NCBI RefSeq assembly: GCF_901827175.1
Contig: NZ_LR594664.1
Location: 62,001 to 126,000, forward strand
DNA length: 64,000 nucleotides
Source: Variovorax sp. RA8
GTDB taxonomy: Bacteria > Pseudomonadota > Gammaproteobacteria > Burkholderiales > Burkholderiaceae_C
Direction: 5' to 3'
In this document: positions 40,779 through 52,030 of the stretch, one piece after another
How the letters are laid out: each line of letters starts with the position of its first letter
Position numbering within the stretch: position 1 is the first letter of the stretch
Program-made: the position numbers and the translations under genes
The notes under the pieces: model-generated
What the model was told of the DNA's origin: nothing
The model's input: the letters and a program-made list of their open reading frames with translations, nothing else
Database searches by the model: none

Positions 40779-41204
40779 ATGCCACGTCCCGTACAGCTAC
40801 CCCGCACAGAATTGACCGGCCTTTTGGGCGCGAGACTTCTCGAGGCCATGGAGGCCCATCCAAAGCTGAAGACCCAGGCGTCGCTCGCGACGAAATGCGG
40901 CGTCGCGCAGTCAAGCATCAGCAGGATTTTGCGAGGTAACTCCGACCCGCCGGTGAGCACGATGCTCGCCATCGCAGACGCGCTTGGTGTCTCGGTCTTG
41001 AACCTATTGCCAGAGCGACCTGCCGCCCAAGTAGCCAGCGATGACGATTGGACCCCGCTGACAACCCGCGCGGCGCAACGACTGTCCCCTGTGCGCCGGG
41101 CCTTTGTCGACACCGCGGCACGAGCTGCAGAGCATGGCAAAGTGTCTGAAGTGGAATGCGTTGAACACATGCGGGTCTGGATGGAGCGGCTGGCCGCGCC
41201 CTGA
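40779..41204 (+). CDS. XRE-family regulator
   Basis: The HTH region reads TQASLATKCGVAQSSISRIL then STMLAIADALGVSVLNLLP, the classic XRE pattern. The C-terminal 60 residues are helical and lack an effector domain. It follows the Mrr-type gene by 42 bases and may regulate it. Confidence 0.7.
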   Translation: MPRPVQLPRTELTGLLGARLLEAMEAHPKLKTQASLATKCGVAQSSISRILRGNSDPPVSTMLAIADALGVSVLNLLPERPAAQVASDDDWTPLTTRAAQRLSPVRRAFVDTAARAAEHGKVSEVECVEHMRVWMERLAAP

Positions 41205-41308
41205 GGTATGGATGCGGTGCGGTCTGACTCGTACGCAGCGTCTACCCAAGGCCCAGGTCTTCTGGCCATACGAACGTTCTGCTTCACCTGAAACCAAGGC
41301 TGTACAGC

Positions 41309-41554
41309 ATGACCGCACCCAAGGCAAAGGTCGAGTTCCACCTGCGCATCTCCCTCGGCGCCGTGATTCAGACAGTCGACGGGCCTGTTGACATGGAACG
41401 GTACGTGCGCAAGTTCTACGGGGTCAACTGCAAAAGGTGCAGCCTCCTGAAGGACAAGAAGGTCGACGGCGAACTGCTGTTCTCCTTTCGGTGCCTGAAC
41501 AGAGACGCTGCAGCAGCAATCACGCTACAGCTCGTCGGCGTCCCGCGCGCCTGA
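41309..41554 (+). CDS. Unknown small protein, 81 aa
   Basis: A beta-rich N-terminus (KVEFHLRISLGAVIQTVDG) followed by CKRC. No clear family. No overlap with its neighbours. Confidence 0.4.
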   Translation: MTAPKAKVEFHLRISLGAVIQTVDGPVDMERYVRKFYGVNCKRCSLLKDKKVDGELLFSFRCLNRDAAAAITLQLVGVPRA

Positions 41555-41574
41555 TGGGGTTGCGTCACTTCGCT

Positions 41575-41925
41575 TCAGGGGTCGTCGCTGTCGGTCTTTG
41601 GGACCACGCGCAACTCCGGCGTCTTGCGCTCGGGCGGTGACTTGGGCCGGAGTCGCGTGGACAAAGTGAAGGTGATGGGCCCGCCCCGCTTCGGCGGCGG
41701 CTCCAGTTCGGGGAAATCATTCGCGTCGATAGTCGGCTTGCCGCACGCTTCCTCCATCAGCCGCAGGTCGGCCAAGATCGCGGCTGGGTCGTCACCGCCC
41801 AGGGTGACGAATGGAACATGCGCTCGGAGTGAGCCGTCGTCGTTGTAGTAGACCTTGCGCAACTCCAAAGGCGGATCGCCCTCCGCAAACAGGTTGATGG
41901 CGACCAGGCGGTATTCCCAAGTCAT
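41575..41925 (-). CDS. Unknown protein, 116 aa
   Basis: AAGGA precedes ATG 41925 (MTWEYRLVAINLFAEGD) on the minus strand. The protein has a small alpha/beta first half and a charged tail. Function unknown. It is the last accessory gene before the metal-resistance genes. Confidence 0.5.
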   Translation of the reverse strand: MTWEYRLVAINLFAEGDPPLELRKVYYNDDGSLRAHVPFVTLGGDDPAAILADLRLMEEACGKPTIDANDFPELEPPPKRGGPITFTLSTRLRPKSPPERKTPELRVVPKTDSDDP

Positions 41926-42376
41926 CACAGGTGTCCTTTTGGTGATGGTCGCCATCATCGCGGATCGTGCGGGTGGACCGCCCAACAAGGTCATCACCAG
42001 CGCCACGTGGAGGTCTGGTGAGCTTGCGCGACCGGGCACCGACACCAACTTGGTCCAGGCACAAGGAAGACCATGCCATCGTTTGAAGCGCGAGGTGGAG
42101 AGACCGGAGCGACGGCGGCTATTGGCGCATAGCCCTGTGACGAGTTGGCGAGTTGGCTGCAGCGTTCGACCTCAGACCGATGAGAGTGGGGTAGAACCGT
42201 CAGCTCAGCAGGACCTTGGCTGCGAACCGACGCCACGAAGGCTTCTTTTCCCACAAGAATGCGTCGCGCGCGACTTTCTGATCTACCGGCCTAAGGCGGG
42301 GCGCAAACATCTATTCTCCGTCCGAGGCGCTTACCCGGCTTTCTATCAACGGTCCAACTTGTGCCAAGGAGAAGTC
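41926..42376. other. Non-coding stretch between accessory and metal-resistance blocks
   Basis: The plus-strand frame of the DUF305 gene stays open through this 451-base region, but composition and the strong AAGGAG before 42377 argue that it is untranslated. No repeat, insertion sequence end or attachment site is recognised. It is the natural place for the junction between the two blocks. Confidence 0.4.
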
Positions 42377-43117
42377 ATGAACCAGAAGTCAGCCACCGTC
42401 CCTCGGCGTCGATCCCTTGTCGATTCATGTTTGAGAATCCCAGCGGTCGCGGTAACTCTGTTTGCCGCTGCCGCCGTGGCGCATGCCGATGCGCCGGGGG
42501 TAGGGCTGACTGCCCAGTTCGAGCGAGAGTTCCTCACTTCGATCATCGACCATCACTTCTCCGCGCTCAGGATGACTGAGTTGGCCGCTGGGACGGACCC
42601 CACGCGCGACCCGACGCTCTCGAACTCGGCGGAAGGAACCTCGGGCACACCAGGCTTTCAGCCCACTCAGGCCAAGGCCCAAATGGATGAAATCAAGTCC
42701 ATGGCGAGGCGTGAGAATCGGATGCAGCGAGAAGAAATCATGACGGCCCAGCGATTTTTGAGGGAGTGGTACGGGACGAACCATGAACCGGCGTTGACGC
42801 CGCAGGGCCGTCGGCAGATCCGCCTACTGGAGGAAGCACGGCCAGGTGCTGATTTCGACCATCTTTGGATGGAAGTGTTGAGCCGCCACCACTACCTCGC
42901 AATCACGGCGGCGACAGACTGTCTCGTCGCCTCGGACCTCAAGCATGCGGCCCTCCAGCGCTACTGCAGCGGCATTCAGCATGCGCAGATTGAGGGCATC
43001 AACGACATGCGGGAGATGCTCTGCAAGACGAAGAACATCTGCGACTACCAGCCGTTGCGCGGGCTCAAAGGGCGCCATACCGGGAGCAATGGCGAGGCGG
43101 CGGCGGACGGCGACTGA
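42377..43117 (+). CDS. DUF305-family periplasmic protein
   Basis: AAGGAG stands just before ATG 42377. A signal peptide (VAVTLFAAAAVAHADA) is followed by two DUF305-like helical repeats: FLTSIIDHHFSALRMTELA and then MARRENRMQREEIMTAQRFL, later MEVLSRHHYLAITAATDCL. The His/Met-rich HHxxA-MTE pattern is typical of the family, which is frequently linked to copper resistance. It opens the metal island; a periplasmic metal-binding role is inferred. Confidence 0.65.
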   Translation: MNQKSATVPRRRSLVDSCLRIPAVAVTLFAAAAVAHADAPGVGLTAQFEREFLTSIIDHHFSALRMTELAAGTDPTRDPTLSNSAEGTSGTPGFQPTQAKAQMDEIKSMARRENRMQREEIMTAQRFLREWYGTNHEPALTPQGRRQIRLLEEARPGADFDHLWMEVLSRHHYLAITAATDCLVASDLKHAALQRYCSGIQHAQIEGINDMREMLCKTKNICDYQPLRGLKGRHTGSNGEAAADGD

Positions 43118-43603
43118 CGGGATCACGCAAGCAGAGCGACGATCCGGCGTTATAGCCACGGCCGTGCGGCAGGCAGGTCTGTCATGCTTCGCCTTGTCGG
43201 ATGCTCTGTACTGCTGATCTCGGGCCTCTTTGCGTCGAGGTTCATGCGCAGATTCAAAAATGCTCTGGTGAGGGGTTGACGGACACCACTTTGGTCTCTT
43301 GTACGATTCCGTCGAGTTGGGTGCGGCTATCTACTCGCCATCTGCAACTGAATCCGGCGATCTGGCGACCAGAGTTCACGCCCCTCCAACCGACGCTCCC
43401 GCCGAGGGCGCATCCGAGCTTGCAGCGACCGCCATGGTTTCCGTGGCATGCCTACTGGGCTTGGCTTGGCTAGTCCGGTTTGCGCTGATCGTCTAAGTCC
43501 GTCCTTTTCCGCTATTCACCGGCCGCGAGCTTCAAGATCCGGTTGCCGCTTATGCCGTCATTGACGGGCTGCGTTCGGAAAAGCGCCAAGTGGAGAGTTG
43601 AAT
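43118..43603. other. Mostly non-coding stretch, 486 bases
   Basis: Only a 65-codon frame (43299-43496, TTG start) with a hydrophobic tail (MVSVACLLGLAWLVRFALIV) stands out; without a ribosome site it is not called as a gene. The rest shows no recognised element. Confidence 0.35.
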
Positions 43604-44197
43604 TCAGCGGGCGGAGAACCACTGGACAGAGCGCAGTCCAGCCAAAGTGACCGCGACGAGCCGGTGAACTGCAGCCTTGGAGCGCATGCTGCTCGCCGCC
43701 TCAAGAGAGTGCAAACAGAAGCTCGCGAGCTCGTCAGGCGAGACATCATTGCGGAGCTCGCCGGCCCCCGCGGCATCCGCCAGCAGGTCTCTGATCATGT
43801 CGCGCAGCTGCTGCTGTGCTCGGGCCACTTCCTTGTCTCGATGCAGGAGTGCAACGAAGCCGGAGCCGTGGTGACCATGGCGCTCATGGGAAATCAGCGC
43901 ATAGGCCTCGAGTACGGCTTCAAGCCGCTCGCGAGCGCCGCCTGCTTGGTCTCGAATCGTCGCGAGATGTACGAGATGGTGAGCGATCTGACGCCTGTGC
44001 CAGGCGAAGAGGATCGCTTCGACGCTCGGGAAGTACTTGTATAGCGTCGCTCGGCCGATTCCGGTCTTCTCGGCAATCTTGGACATCGTTACCGAGAGCA
44101 GTCCGTCCCCAGCTACCAGCGCCGCGGCCGTGTCCAGGATCGCGTCCTGTACGGCACGGCGGTGCACTTCGATCGTCTCGTTCCACAGTTTTGGCAC
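43604..44197 (-). CDS. TetR-family regulator
   Basis: The N-terminal HTH reads AILDTAAALVAGDGLLSVTM, SKIAEKTGIGRATLYKYF, typical of TetR proteins; the rest is the helical ligand-binding domain. It is divergent from the membrane-protein gene at 44320 and probably represses it and itself. The inducer is unknown. Confidence 0.75.
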   Translation of the reverse strand: MPKLWNETIEVHRRAVQDAILDTAAALVAGDGLLSVTMSKIAEKTGIGRATLYKYFPSVEAILFAWHRRQIAHHLVHLATIRDQAGGARERLEAVLEAYALISHERHGHHGSGFVALLHRDKEVARAQQQLRDMIRDLLADAAGAGELRNDVSPDELASFCLHSLEAASSMRSKAAVHRLVAVTLAGLRSVQWFSAR

Positions 44198-44319
44198 CGC
44201 GCCAGTATAGGTGCCGGGACAGAAATGTCGAAGGAGGAGACGTCATGAATTGATATGGACGGAATGTATCGATAAACTGCCGGCGTGAAAGCTCCAACAC
44301 TGCAAGGCGGCGGCCGGCT

Positions 44320-44997
44320 ATGACGATGACACCGAGCCTGCGCAGATTCGTCCTCACCGCGCATGTCACTTCTTCAGTCGGCTTGCTCGGGGCGGTCGCT
44401 TGTTTCCTGGCGCTCGCTGTCGCCGGTCTGATCAATCGGGATGCCCAGATGGTCCGTGCCGCCTATCTCGCGATGGATTTGACCGCCTGGTTTGTCATCG
44501 TTCCGTAGGCCTTCGCTTCGGTGCTCACAGGGCTTGTCCAATCACTGGGCACCACATGGGGTTTGTTTCGGCACTATTGGGTCCTCGTGAAACTCCTGCT
44601 CACCGTTCTTGTCACCATCGTCTTATTGTTGAAGATGGAGCTGATTGCTTACGTGGCAGGCGTAGCGGCACAGATGACGTTGTCCGATGCGGATCTTCGC
44701 GCGGCGAGGATGGAACTCGTGGTTCATGCCGGTGGGGGCCTGCTGGTTTTACTAGCGCCCGTGGCACTGTCGCTGTACAAGCCATGGGGCATGACCCGGT
44801 ATGGGAAGCGCAGGCAGTACGAGCGGCGCATGTTGTCGCAGCCTGACAACGCCTACGTAGAACCCGACCGCGAACCAAGAACGAGCACAGCACGCTGGGC
44901 GTACGTGGTTGGAACGGCCGTGCTCGTCCTGATCATGCTGCTTGTCGTCCTGATGCACATCGGCGGTGGTCACGGCCCGGGCCGCCACGCACTGTAG
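44320..44997 (+). pseudogene. Membrane protein gene (DUF2269-like) with in-frame TAG
   Basis: A single frame runs from ATG 44320 to 44997 with one TAG at 44506-44508, between FVIVP and AFASVLTGLVQSLGTTWGLF. Four membrane segments are visible, two of them flanking the stop. The pattern resembles the DUF2269-type integral membrane family. A single T-to-A change from TTG would create the stop. Either the gene is inactive or the amber codon is read through. Confidence 0.6.
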
Positions 44998-45293
44998 CGA
45001 CCGTTGCGCCGGAGTGCGGCGCTCGCGCTTCCGTGAAAGTTCGTTGCGACTGGAGGTCTGCTACGGGAAGAGGCCCCGCGCTTCCTTATGCGCGGCATGG
45101 CGTACTAGAATCTATCGACGTCCGGGCATCGTCCGCTCAGACGTTCACCTTACATGAGTGACAACCTGATCATTGCTCACGCACGCCACGATGCACGTCG
45201 TGGTGCGGGTGCGCGGTTGCCAACAATGGCTCGTTGTCTGGCTTGGGGAATGGCATCGTCACTTGCCTGCTCGACGGCCCCGGAGGTGCTTCC

Positions 45294-45734
45294 GTGAAGC
45301 GTCAACTCCTCAAAACAATAGGTCGCGCGCTGATTGGCGTTCTGATTTTCGCGCAGATGGCGATCGCCGCCTATGCATGCCCCACGCTTTTGTCCAGCGC
45401 CGCAACCACGATGGAAATGTCGTCGGGCAGCGAGGCGCTGCGCGAGCCGAGCGGCAACCCGCAGCAGGCTGGAGCTCAGGTCGCAGAGTGCGGCGATATG
45501 GCCGGAGCGGCCGACACGTCCTCTCCGAATCTCTGTGCGGAGCATTGCCGCACCAGTCAGCAAAGCGATCACGCCTCGACGCTGACGGTGCCCTTCGTAC
45601 TCCTCACAACACTTCTCATCACCCCCTACGCGACCGATGTCGCGATGCGGCCGCGCCCTGCGGCCGCTGCGTCGAGTGCATTGGCTTCGGTGGATCCGCC
45701 GCACGCCATCCTGCACTGCTGTTTCCGAACTTGA
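45294..45734 (+). CDS. Exported protein preceding the efflux operon
   Basis: GGAGG lies before GTG 45294. A signal peptide (IGVLIFAQMAIAAYACP) is followed by Met- and Cys-containing segments (MEMSSGSE, CGDMAGA, NLCAEHC) and a second hydrophobic stretch. The C-terminus PPHAILHCCFRT resembles the end of the 52017 product ([11 protein letters not shown]), so the two flanking proteins may be relatives. A metal-related role is inferred from context. Confidence 0.5.
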   Translation: MKRQLLKTIGRALIGVLIFAQMAIAAYACPTLLSSAATTMEMSSGSEALREPSGNPQQAGAQVAECGDMAGAADTSSPNLCAEHCRTSQQSDHASTLTVPFVLLTTLLITPYATDVAMRPRPAAAASSALASVDPPHAILHCCFRT

Positions 45735-45876
45735 TCTCTCAGACGACGTTGCGCTGACGGCCCCTCAATGGGGTCGGCTCGGTGCATCGGTCGTGCTCGC
45801 CTGCGCCCGTGAGCTTCTGCTCGCGCTGGCGCACCGGGCGCAACACGAAGCCATTGTTTCGCTGTCTGGAGATTTC

Positions 45877-47202
45877 ATGTTCATCGTTTCATTCCTGGCT
45901 GCACCACGAGGAAGGCGAGCTCGCCTGTCGCTCGCGGCAACTGCGTTGTGCCTGACCCTCACAACCCTGAGCGCGTACGCCGAGCCCGCGCTGACGCTCG
46001 AACGCGCAGTGGAGCTGGCGCAGCAACGCTCGCGTCAACTCACTGCACAGGATGCCGCCGCGTCAGCCTCGCGCGAGATGGCGGTCGCCGCCGGGCAGTT
46101 GCCCGATCCAACGCTCAAGGCCGGAATCAACAATCTGCCCGTCAATGGTGAAGACCGCTTCAGCCTGACGCGCGATTTCATGACCATGCGCTCCATTGGC
46201 GTGATGCAGGAGTTCACGCGCGGCGACAAGCGCCAAGCCAGGGCGACTCGCTTCGAACGAGAGGCCGAGGCGGCCGAAGCAGGACGTGCCGTGGCACTCG
46301 CCAGTCTGCAGCGGGACACTGCAGCCGCCTGGCTGGACCGCCACTACCAGGAACGTGTGCGTGCCATTCTGGTCGCTCAGCGTGACGAAGCAGGCCTTCA
46401 GATCGAGGCTGCCGACGCCGCCTACCGAGGGGGCCGAGGCTCGCAGGCCGATGCGTTCGCCGCGCGTTCGGCCGTCGCACAGATCGATGACCGCATCCGA
46501 CAAGCCGACAGGCAGATCGCGACGGCCAAAACGAAGCTTGCGCGCTGGGTCGGTGATGGCGCCAATCAGGAGCTTGCCGCCCCGCCGGACCTAGCGGACG
46601 TCCAGCTCGATGCACGCAGCCTCGACATCCAGATCGCGAACCACCCGCAGATCGCCATGCTGGCCAGGCAAGAGGAAGTCGCGCGCGCTGAGGCCGAGGT
46701 GGCCCGAAGCAACAAGCACTCCGATTGGAGCGTGGAACTGATGTACAGCCAGCGCGGCTCCGCCTACTCGAACATGGTCTCGCTCAATGTCTCGATCCCG
46801 CTGCAAGTCGACCCGGCGAAACGACAGGATCGCGAGCTTGCCGCCAAGCTGGCCCTGGCGGATCAGGCACACGACCAGCGCGAGGAAGCCATTCGCGAGC
46901 GTCTGGCGGAAGCACGCAGCTGGCTGCAAGAGTGGCAGAGCAACCGGGACCGCCTGACTCAATACGACAGGACGTTGATCCCACTTGCCTCAGAGCGCAC
47001 GCGCGCCGCGATGGCGGCGTATCGGGGAGGTGGGCTGCTCACCAGCGTGCTCGAGGCCCGGCGCATGGAGATCGACACGCGCATGGAACGGGTTCGTCTC
47101 GAGATGGAGACTGCTGGCCTGTGGGCGCAACTCAACTACTTGATTCCGATCGAGCGCCGATCGGCTCTGCAGGGTCGCGCATCGGAAGCGACGGAGAAGT
47201 GA
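45877..47202 (+). CDS. cusC: Outer-membrane efflux protein, CusC-like
   Basis: GGAGA precedes ATG 45877; the longer frame upstream overlaps the previous gene. A signal peptide ends near AYAEPALT. The rest shows the two TolC-family repeats with long coiled helices (LTLERAVELAQQRSRQL and later EAIRERLAEARSWLQEW). It is two bases from the adaptor gene, so cusC-cusB-cusA form one operon that exports Cu(I)/Ag(I) across the envelope. Confidence 0.8.
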   Translation: MFIVSFLAAPRGRRARLSLAATALCLTLTTLSAYAEPALTLERAVELAQQRSRQLTAQDAAASASREMAVAAGQLPDPTLKAGINNLPVNGEDRFSLTRDFMTMRSIGVMQEFTRGDKRQARATRFEREAEAAEAGRAVALASLQRDTAAAWLDRHYQERVRAILVAQRDEAGLQIEAADAAYRGGRGSQADAFAARSAVAQIDDRIRQADRQIATAKTKLARWVGDGANQELAAPPDLADVQLDARSLDIQIANHPQIAMLARQEEVARAEAEVARSNKHSDWSVELMYSQRGSAYSNMVSLNVSIPLQVDPAKRQDRELAAKLALADQAHDQREEAIRERLAEARSWLQEWQSNRDRLTQYDRTLIPLASERTRAAMAAYRGGGLLTSVLEARRMEIDTRMERVRLEMETAGLWAQLNYLIPIERRSALQGRASEATEK

Positions 47203-47204
47203 AC

Positions 47205-48863
47205 ATGAAGCTCAAACCCCTTTTGATCGGATCGATCGCCGCCGGCGTCCTCGCCGCGGCGGGCTTCGGCTTGTACACCCTCGGCATGCAGCGCGGCATG
47301 GGCTTGGCGGGAGCGCCCGCCGTATCTGGCAGTGCGGCGCCCGCGCCGGCTGCCGCGGCAACGGCAGCACAGGGCAACGAGACGGGCGAGGACGCCACTC
47401 GGCGCCATATGGCCGCCGGCCTCAAAGCCGGCGACACCGACCCCGCGAACGGAAAGAAGATCCTCTACTACCACGACCCCATGGTGCCGGGAAACAAGTT
47501 CGACAAGCCGGCCAAGTCGCCTTTCATGGACATGATGATGTCGCCGGTCTATTCCGGTGGCGACGGCGACCAGAACAACGTGACCGTGAGCCCGCGCGTC
47601 CAGCAAAACCTGGGCGTGCGCACTGCAGTCGTGTCGGAGGGCACGCTGTCGCCGCAGGTCGCCGCGGTCGGCAGTATCGCCTTCAACGAGCGCGACCAGG
47701 TCATCGTGCAGGCGCGGGCAACCGGCTACGTCGAGCGCCTGCACGTGCGTGCCACGCTCGACCGCGTGTCCAGGGGTCAGCCGCTCGCCGAACTTTACGT
47801 TCCCGACTGGATTGCAGCCCAGGAGGAGTTCCTGTCGGTTCAGCGCATGCGTGGGACCGACCTGGCCCCATTGGTCGATGGTGCTCGCCAGCGCATGCGA
47901 CAGGTCGGTATGAGTGAGGGCCAGATCGAACTCGTGGCACGCACCGGCCGCACGCAGCCCCGCATCACGCTGGTTGCGCCGATCGGTGGCGTCATCACCG
48001 AATTGACGACGAGAGAGGGGATGACGGTGATGCCGGGCGCCACGCTGTTTCGCATCAACGGCCTTTCCACTGTCTGGGCCAACGCCGAGGTGCCGGAAAG
48101 CCAGGCGGCTCTGCTGCGACCAGGCGCCAAGGTGCAGGCCAGGAGCCCGGCCGCACCCGGCGAAACCTTCGACGGCAAGGTGCAGGCCATCCTCCCCGAC
48201 GTCAACCCGGCGACGCGCACCCTGAAGGCGCGGCTGGAGCTCGCGAACCCGGGCGCGCGGCTGGTGCCGGGCATGTTCGTGTCGATGCAGTTCATGGACA
48301 TGCGCGCCGGCAAGGTGCTGCTGATTCCGACCGAGGCCGTCATCCAGACGGGCAAGCGCACCGTCGTCATGCTGGCCGAGGAGAACGGCCGCTTCAGCCC
48401 GGTGGATGTCGAGATCGGCATCGAGAGCGGCGGCCAGACCGAGGTCAAGGGCGGCCTGCAGGCCGGCCAGCGCGTGGTGGTGTCTTCCCAGTTCCTGATC
48501 GACTCGGAGGCCAGCCTCAAGGGCGTCGAGGCGCGCCTGAACAGCGTGCCGGCATCGGGCGCTGCGCCTTCCGGCGCTGCAGCCGCGAGCGCTCCAAGAC
48601 ACGTGGGCGAAGGCAAGGTGGAAAGCCTGAGCAAGGATGCGATGACCTTGTCGCATGGCCCCATCTCCACGATGAAGTGGGGCCCGATGACGATGGACTT
48701 CAAGCTGCCCACGGGCGGCGCACCGCGCAATGTCCAGACCGGCGACCGTGTGACCTTCGAGTTCTTCATGGACAAGGACGACCTGCCGCAGCTCACCCGG
48801 GTGACGCCGATGGCGCCCGAGGCCAAGGCGGCAGCGCCCGCTGCAACGGGAAGCAAGCAATGA
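47205..48863 (+). CDS. cusB: Membrane-fusion adaptor CusB with C-terminal CusF-like domain
   Basis: An N-terminal membrane anchor is followed by a heavy-metal-binding motif ([20 protein letters not shown] then MDMMMSPVY). The adaptor core includes [14 protein letters not shown] and [17 protein letters not shown]. Residues about 470-540 form a CusF-like domain ([36 protein letters not shown]) with the His, Trp and two Met residues that bind Cu(I)/Ag(I). The fusion puts the periplasmic metal chaperone on the adaptor. The stop overlaps the cusA start (ATGA). Confidence 0.85.
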   Translation: MKLKPLLIGSIAAGVLAAAGFGLYTLGMQRGMGLAGAPAVSGSAAPAPAAAATAAQGNETGEDATRRHMAAGLKAGDTDPANGKKILYYHDPMVPGNKFDKPAKSPFMDMMMSPVYSGGDGDQNNVTVSPRVQQNLGVRTAVVSEGTLSPQVAAVGSIAFNERDQVIVQARATGYVERLHVRATLDRVSRGQPLAELYVPDWIAAQEEFLSVQRMRGTDLAPLVDGARQRMRQVGMSEGQIELVARTGRTQPRITLVAPIGGVITELTTREGMTVMPGATLFRINGLSTVWANAEVPESQAALLRPGAKVQARSPAAPGETFDGKVQAILPDVNPATRTLKARLELANPGARLVPGMFVSMQFMDMRAGKVLLIPTEAVIQTGKRTVVMLAEENGRFSPVDVEIGIESGGQTEVKGGLQAGQRVVVSSQFLIDSEASLKGVEARLNSVPASGAAPSGAAAASAPRHVGEGKVESLSKDAMTLSHGPISTMKWGPMTMDFKLPTGGAPRNVQTGDRVTFEFFMDKDDLPQLTRVTPMAPEAKAAAPAATGSKQ

Positions 48864-51800
48864 TCGCCAGGCTCATTCGATGGTCGATCGGCAACCGCTT
48901 CCTGGTGTTGCTGGCCACGCTGATGATCAGCGCCTGGGGCGTGTATTCGGTGTCGAAGGCGCCACTCGACGCGCTGCCGGATCTGTCGGACGTGCAGGTC
49001 ATCATCCGCACGACCTATCCGGGGCAGGCACCGCGCATCGTCGAGAACCAGATCACCTATCCGCTGACGACGACGATGCTGTCGGTGCCGGGCGCGAGGA
49101 CGGTGCGCGGCTATTCGTTCTTCGGCGACTCGTTCGTGTACGTGCTGTTCGACGACGGCACCGACCTGTACTGGGCGCGCTCACGCGTGCTCGAATACCT
49201 GAACCAGGTGCAGTCGCGCCTGCCGGCCGGCGCGAAGGCTGCGCTCGGCCCCGACGCCACCGGCGTGGGCTGGATCTACCAGTACGCGCTGGTCGACCGC
49301 AGCGGCACGCAAGACGCCTCGCAGCTGCGCGCCCTGCAGGACTGGTTCCTGAAGTACGAGTTGAAGACCGTCCCCAACGTTGCCGAGGTGGCCTCGGTGG
49401 GCGGCATGGTGCGGCAGTACCAGGTCGTGCTGGACCCCGACAAGCTCGCCGCCTACAGGATTCCGCACACCAAAGTCGTCGAAGCGATCCAGAAGGCCAA
49501 CCAGGAGACGGGCGGGTCGGTGCTCGAGCTCGGTGAGGCCGAGTACATGGTCCGCGCCTCAGGCTACCTCCAGAGCTTGGATGATTTCCGCAAGGTGCCG
49601 CTCATGACGACCGATGCCGGCGTGTCGGTGCGCCTGGGCGATGTGGCACGCATCCAGGTCGGCCCCGAGATGCGCCGCGGCATCGGCGAGCTCGACGGCG
49701 AGGGCGAAGCAGCAGGCGGCGTGATCGTGATGCGCTCGGGAAAGAACGCGCTGGAGACCATTGCCGCGGTGAAGGAAAAGCTCAAGACGCTGCAGGCAAG
49801 CCTGCCCCGGGGCGTGGAGATCGTGCCGACCTACGACCGGTCGAGCCTGATCGAGCGCGCGGTGCAGAACCTGAGCCACAAGCTGCTGGAGGAGTTCCTC
49901 GTCGTCGCGGTGGTGTGTTTCATCTTCCTGTTCCACCTGCGATCGGCCTTCGTTGCCATCGTGTCGCTGCCGATCGGCATCCTGGCCGCCTTCATCGTGA
50001 TGCACTACCAGGGCGTCAATGCCAACATCATGTCGCTCGGCGGCATCGCGATCGCCATCGGTGCGATGGTCGATGCGGCGGTCGTGATGATCGAGAACGC
50101 CCACAAGCACATCGAGCAGTGGAACCACGAACATCCGGGCCAGACATTGCGCGGTGAGCCGCACTGGCGCGTGATCGCCGATTCGGCGGCCGAGGTGGGG
50201 CCGGCGCTGTTCTTCTCGCTGCTGATCATCACGCTGTCCTTCATTCCGGTGTTCACGCTGGAGGCGCAGGAGGGGCGGCTGTTCTCGCCGCTGGCCTTCA
50301 CCAAGACCTACGCGATGGCGGCCGCGGCCGGCCTTTCGGTGACCCTGATCCCCGTGCTGATGGGCTACCTGATCCGCGGCAAGATTCCCGACGAGAAGAC
50401 CAATCCGCTCAATCGCTTTCTCATCGCGGCCTATCGGCCGTTGCTGAACGCGGTGCTGCGCTGGCCGAAGCTGACGCTGGTGGGCGCCGCAATCGTTCTG
50501 GTGCTGAGCCTGTGGCCGCTGCAGCACATCGGCGGCGAGTTCATGCCGCGGTTGGACGAGGGCGACCTGCTCTACATGCCGTCGGCACTTCCGGGCCTGT
50601 CGGTGGGCAAGGCCGGCGAGCTGCTGCAGCAGACCGATCGCCTGATCAAGACCGTGCCGGAGGTGGCCAGCGTCTTCGGCAAGGCCGGGCGCGCGGAGAC
50701 GGCCACTGATCCGGCGCCGATGGAGATGTTCGAGACCACGATCCAGTTCAAGCCGCAGAACGAGTGGCGAGCCGGCATGACGCAGGACAAGCTGGTCGAG
50801 GAGCTCGACCGCATCGTCAAAGTGCCGGGCCTGACCAACATCTGGGTGCCGCCGATCCGCAACCGCATCGACATGTTGGCCACGGGCATCAAGAGCCCTG
50901 TCGGCGTGAAGGTCGCAGGCACTGACCTCGTCACGATCGACCGCTTGACGGGTGAGATCGAACGTGCGCTCAAGAACGTGCCAGGCGTGTCGAGCGCATT
51001 GGCCGAGCGCCTCACCGGTGGCCGCTACGTGGATGTGAACATCAAACGCGACGAGGCGGCGCGCTTTGGCATGAACATCGCAGACGTGCAGTCGGTGATC
51101 GCCTCGGCGGTGGGCGGCGAGAACATCGGCGAGACGGTCGAAGGCCTGCAGCGCTTCCCCATCAACATGCGCTACCCGCGCGAGATCCGCGATTCTCTGG
51201 AGAAGCTGCGGACGCTTCCGATCGTCACCGAACGCGGCGCGCGGCTGGTGCTTTCCGACGTGGCGGATATCCGCATCACCGACGGCCCGCCGATGCTGCG
51301 CAGCGAGAACGCGCGGCTGTCCGGCTGGGTGTATGTGGACATTCGTGGGCGCGACCTCCGCTCGGCGGTGCAGGACATGCAGCGCGTGGTCGCGAAAGAG
51401 GTGAAGCTGCCGCCGGGCTATTCGATCTCCTGGTCGGGGCAGTTCGAGTTTCTGGAGCGCGCCACCGCGAAGCTGAAGGTGGTCGTTCCCTTTACGCTCC
51501 TGATCATCTTCGTGCTGCTGTACCTGACCTTCAAACGCTTCGACGAGGCGCTGCTGATCATGGCCGCACTGCCCTTCGCGCTGGTGGGCGGCATCTGGCT
51601 GCTGTACCTGCTCAGCTATAACCTGTCCGTCGCCGGGGCGGTTGGATTCATTGCACTCGCCGGCGTGTCCGCCGAGTTCGGCGTGATCATGCTGCTGTAC
51701 CTCAAGCACGCTTGGCAGGACCGCATCGACGAGGGACGCACCGAAATCGCCGACCTGCTGGAAGCCATCCGCGAAGGCGCGGTGCTGCGCGTGCGGCCCA

Positions 51801-52030
51801 AGGCGATGACGGTCGCCGTCATCCTGGCCGGCCTGTTCCCGATCATGTGGGGCAGCGGCACCGGCTCGGAGGTGATGCAGCGCATCGCGGCGCCGATGGT
51901 GGGCGGGATGATCACTGCGCCGCTGCTGTCGATGTTCGTGATTCCGGCGGCGTACTTGCTGATGCGCCGGCCCCGTGAGCAACGCGCACCTGGGCTTGCG
52001 TTCTGGAGAAGGCGCCATGGCACGAGCTGA
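48860..52030 (+). CDS. cusA: Heavy-metal RND efflux pump CusA
   Basis: The 1056-residue length and twelve membrane segments fit the HME-RND family. The N-terminus ([18 protein letters not shown]), the [15 protein letters not shown] motif, [19 protein letters not shown] in the fourth membrane region and [16 protein letters not shown] are characteristic of CusA/SilA proteins. It exports monovalent copper or silver using the proton gradient with CusB and CusC. Confidence 0.9.
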   Translation: MIARLIRWSIGNRFLVLLATLMISAWGVYSVSKAPLDALPDLSDVQVIIRTTYPGQAPRIVENQITYPLTTTMLSVPGARTVRGYSFFGDSFVYVLFDDGTDLYWARSRVLEYLNQVQSRLPAGAKAALGPDATGVGWIYQYALVDRSGTQDASQLRALQDWFLKYELKTVPNVAEVASVGGMVRQYQVVLDPDKLAAYRIPHTKVVEAIQKANQETGGSVLELGEAEYMVRASGYLQSLDDFRKVPLMTTDAGVSVRLGDVARIQVGPEMRRGIGELDGEGEAAGGVIVMRSGKNALETIAAVKEKLKTLQASLPRGVEIVPTYDRSSLIERAVQNLSHKLLEEFLVVAVVCFIFLFHLRSAFVAIVSLPIGILAAFIVMHYQGVNANIMSLGGIAIAIGAMVDAAVVMIENAHKHIEQWNHEHPGQTLRGEPHWRVIADSAAEVGPALFFSLLIITLSFIPVFTLEAQEGRLFSPLAFTKTYAMAAAAGLSVTLIPVLMGYLIRGKIPDEKTNPLNRFLIAAYRPLLNAVLRWPKLTLVGAAIVLVLSLWPLQHIGGEFMPRLDEGDLLYMPSALPGLSVGKAGELLQQTDRLIKTVPEVASVFGKAGRAETATDPAPMEMFETTIQFKPQNEWRAGMTQDKLVEELDRIVKVPGLTNIWVPPIRNRIDMLATGIKSPVGVKVAGTDLVTIDRLTGEIERALKNVPGVSSALAERLTGGRYVDVNIKRDEAARFGMNIADVQSVIASAVGGENIGETVEGLQRFPINMRYPREIRDSLEKLRTLPIVTERGARLVLSDVADIRITDGPPMLRSENARLSGWVYVDIRGRDLRSAVQDMQRVVAKEVKLPPGYSISWSGQFEFLERATAKLKVVVPFTLLIIFVLLYLTFKRFDEALLIMAALPFALVGGIWLLYLLSYNLSVAGAVGFIALAGVSAEFGVIMLLYLKHAWQDRIDEGRTEIADLLEAIREGAVLRVRPKAMTVAVILAGLFPIMWGSGTGSEVMQRIAAPMVGGMITAPLLSMFVIPAAYLLMRRPREQRAPGLAFWRRRHGTS

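Noticed and set aside
43299..43496. Small frame with a hydrophobic tail
   Set aside because: The TTG start lacks a ribosome site and there is no family signal; noted in the gap entry only.
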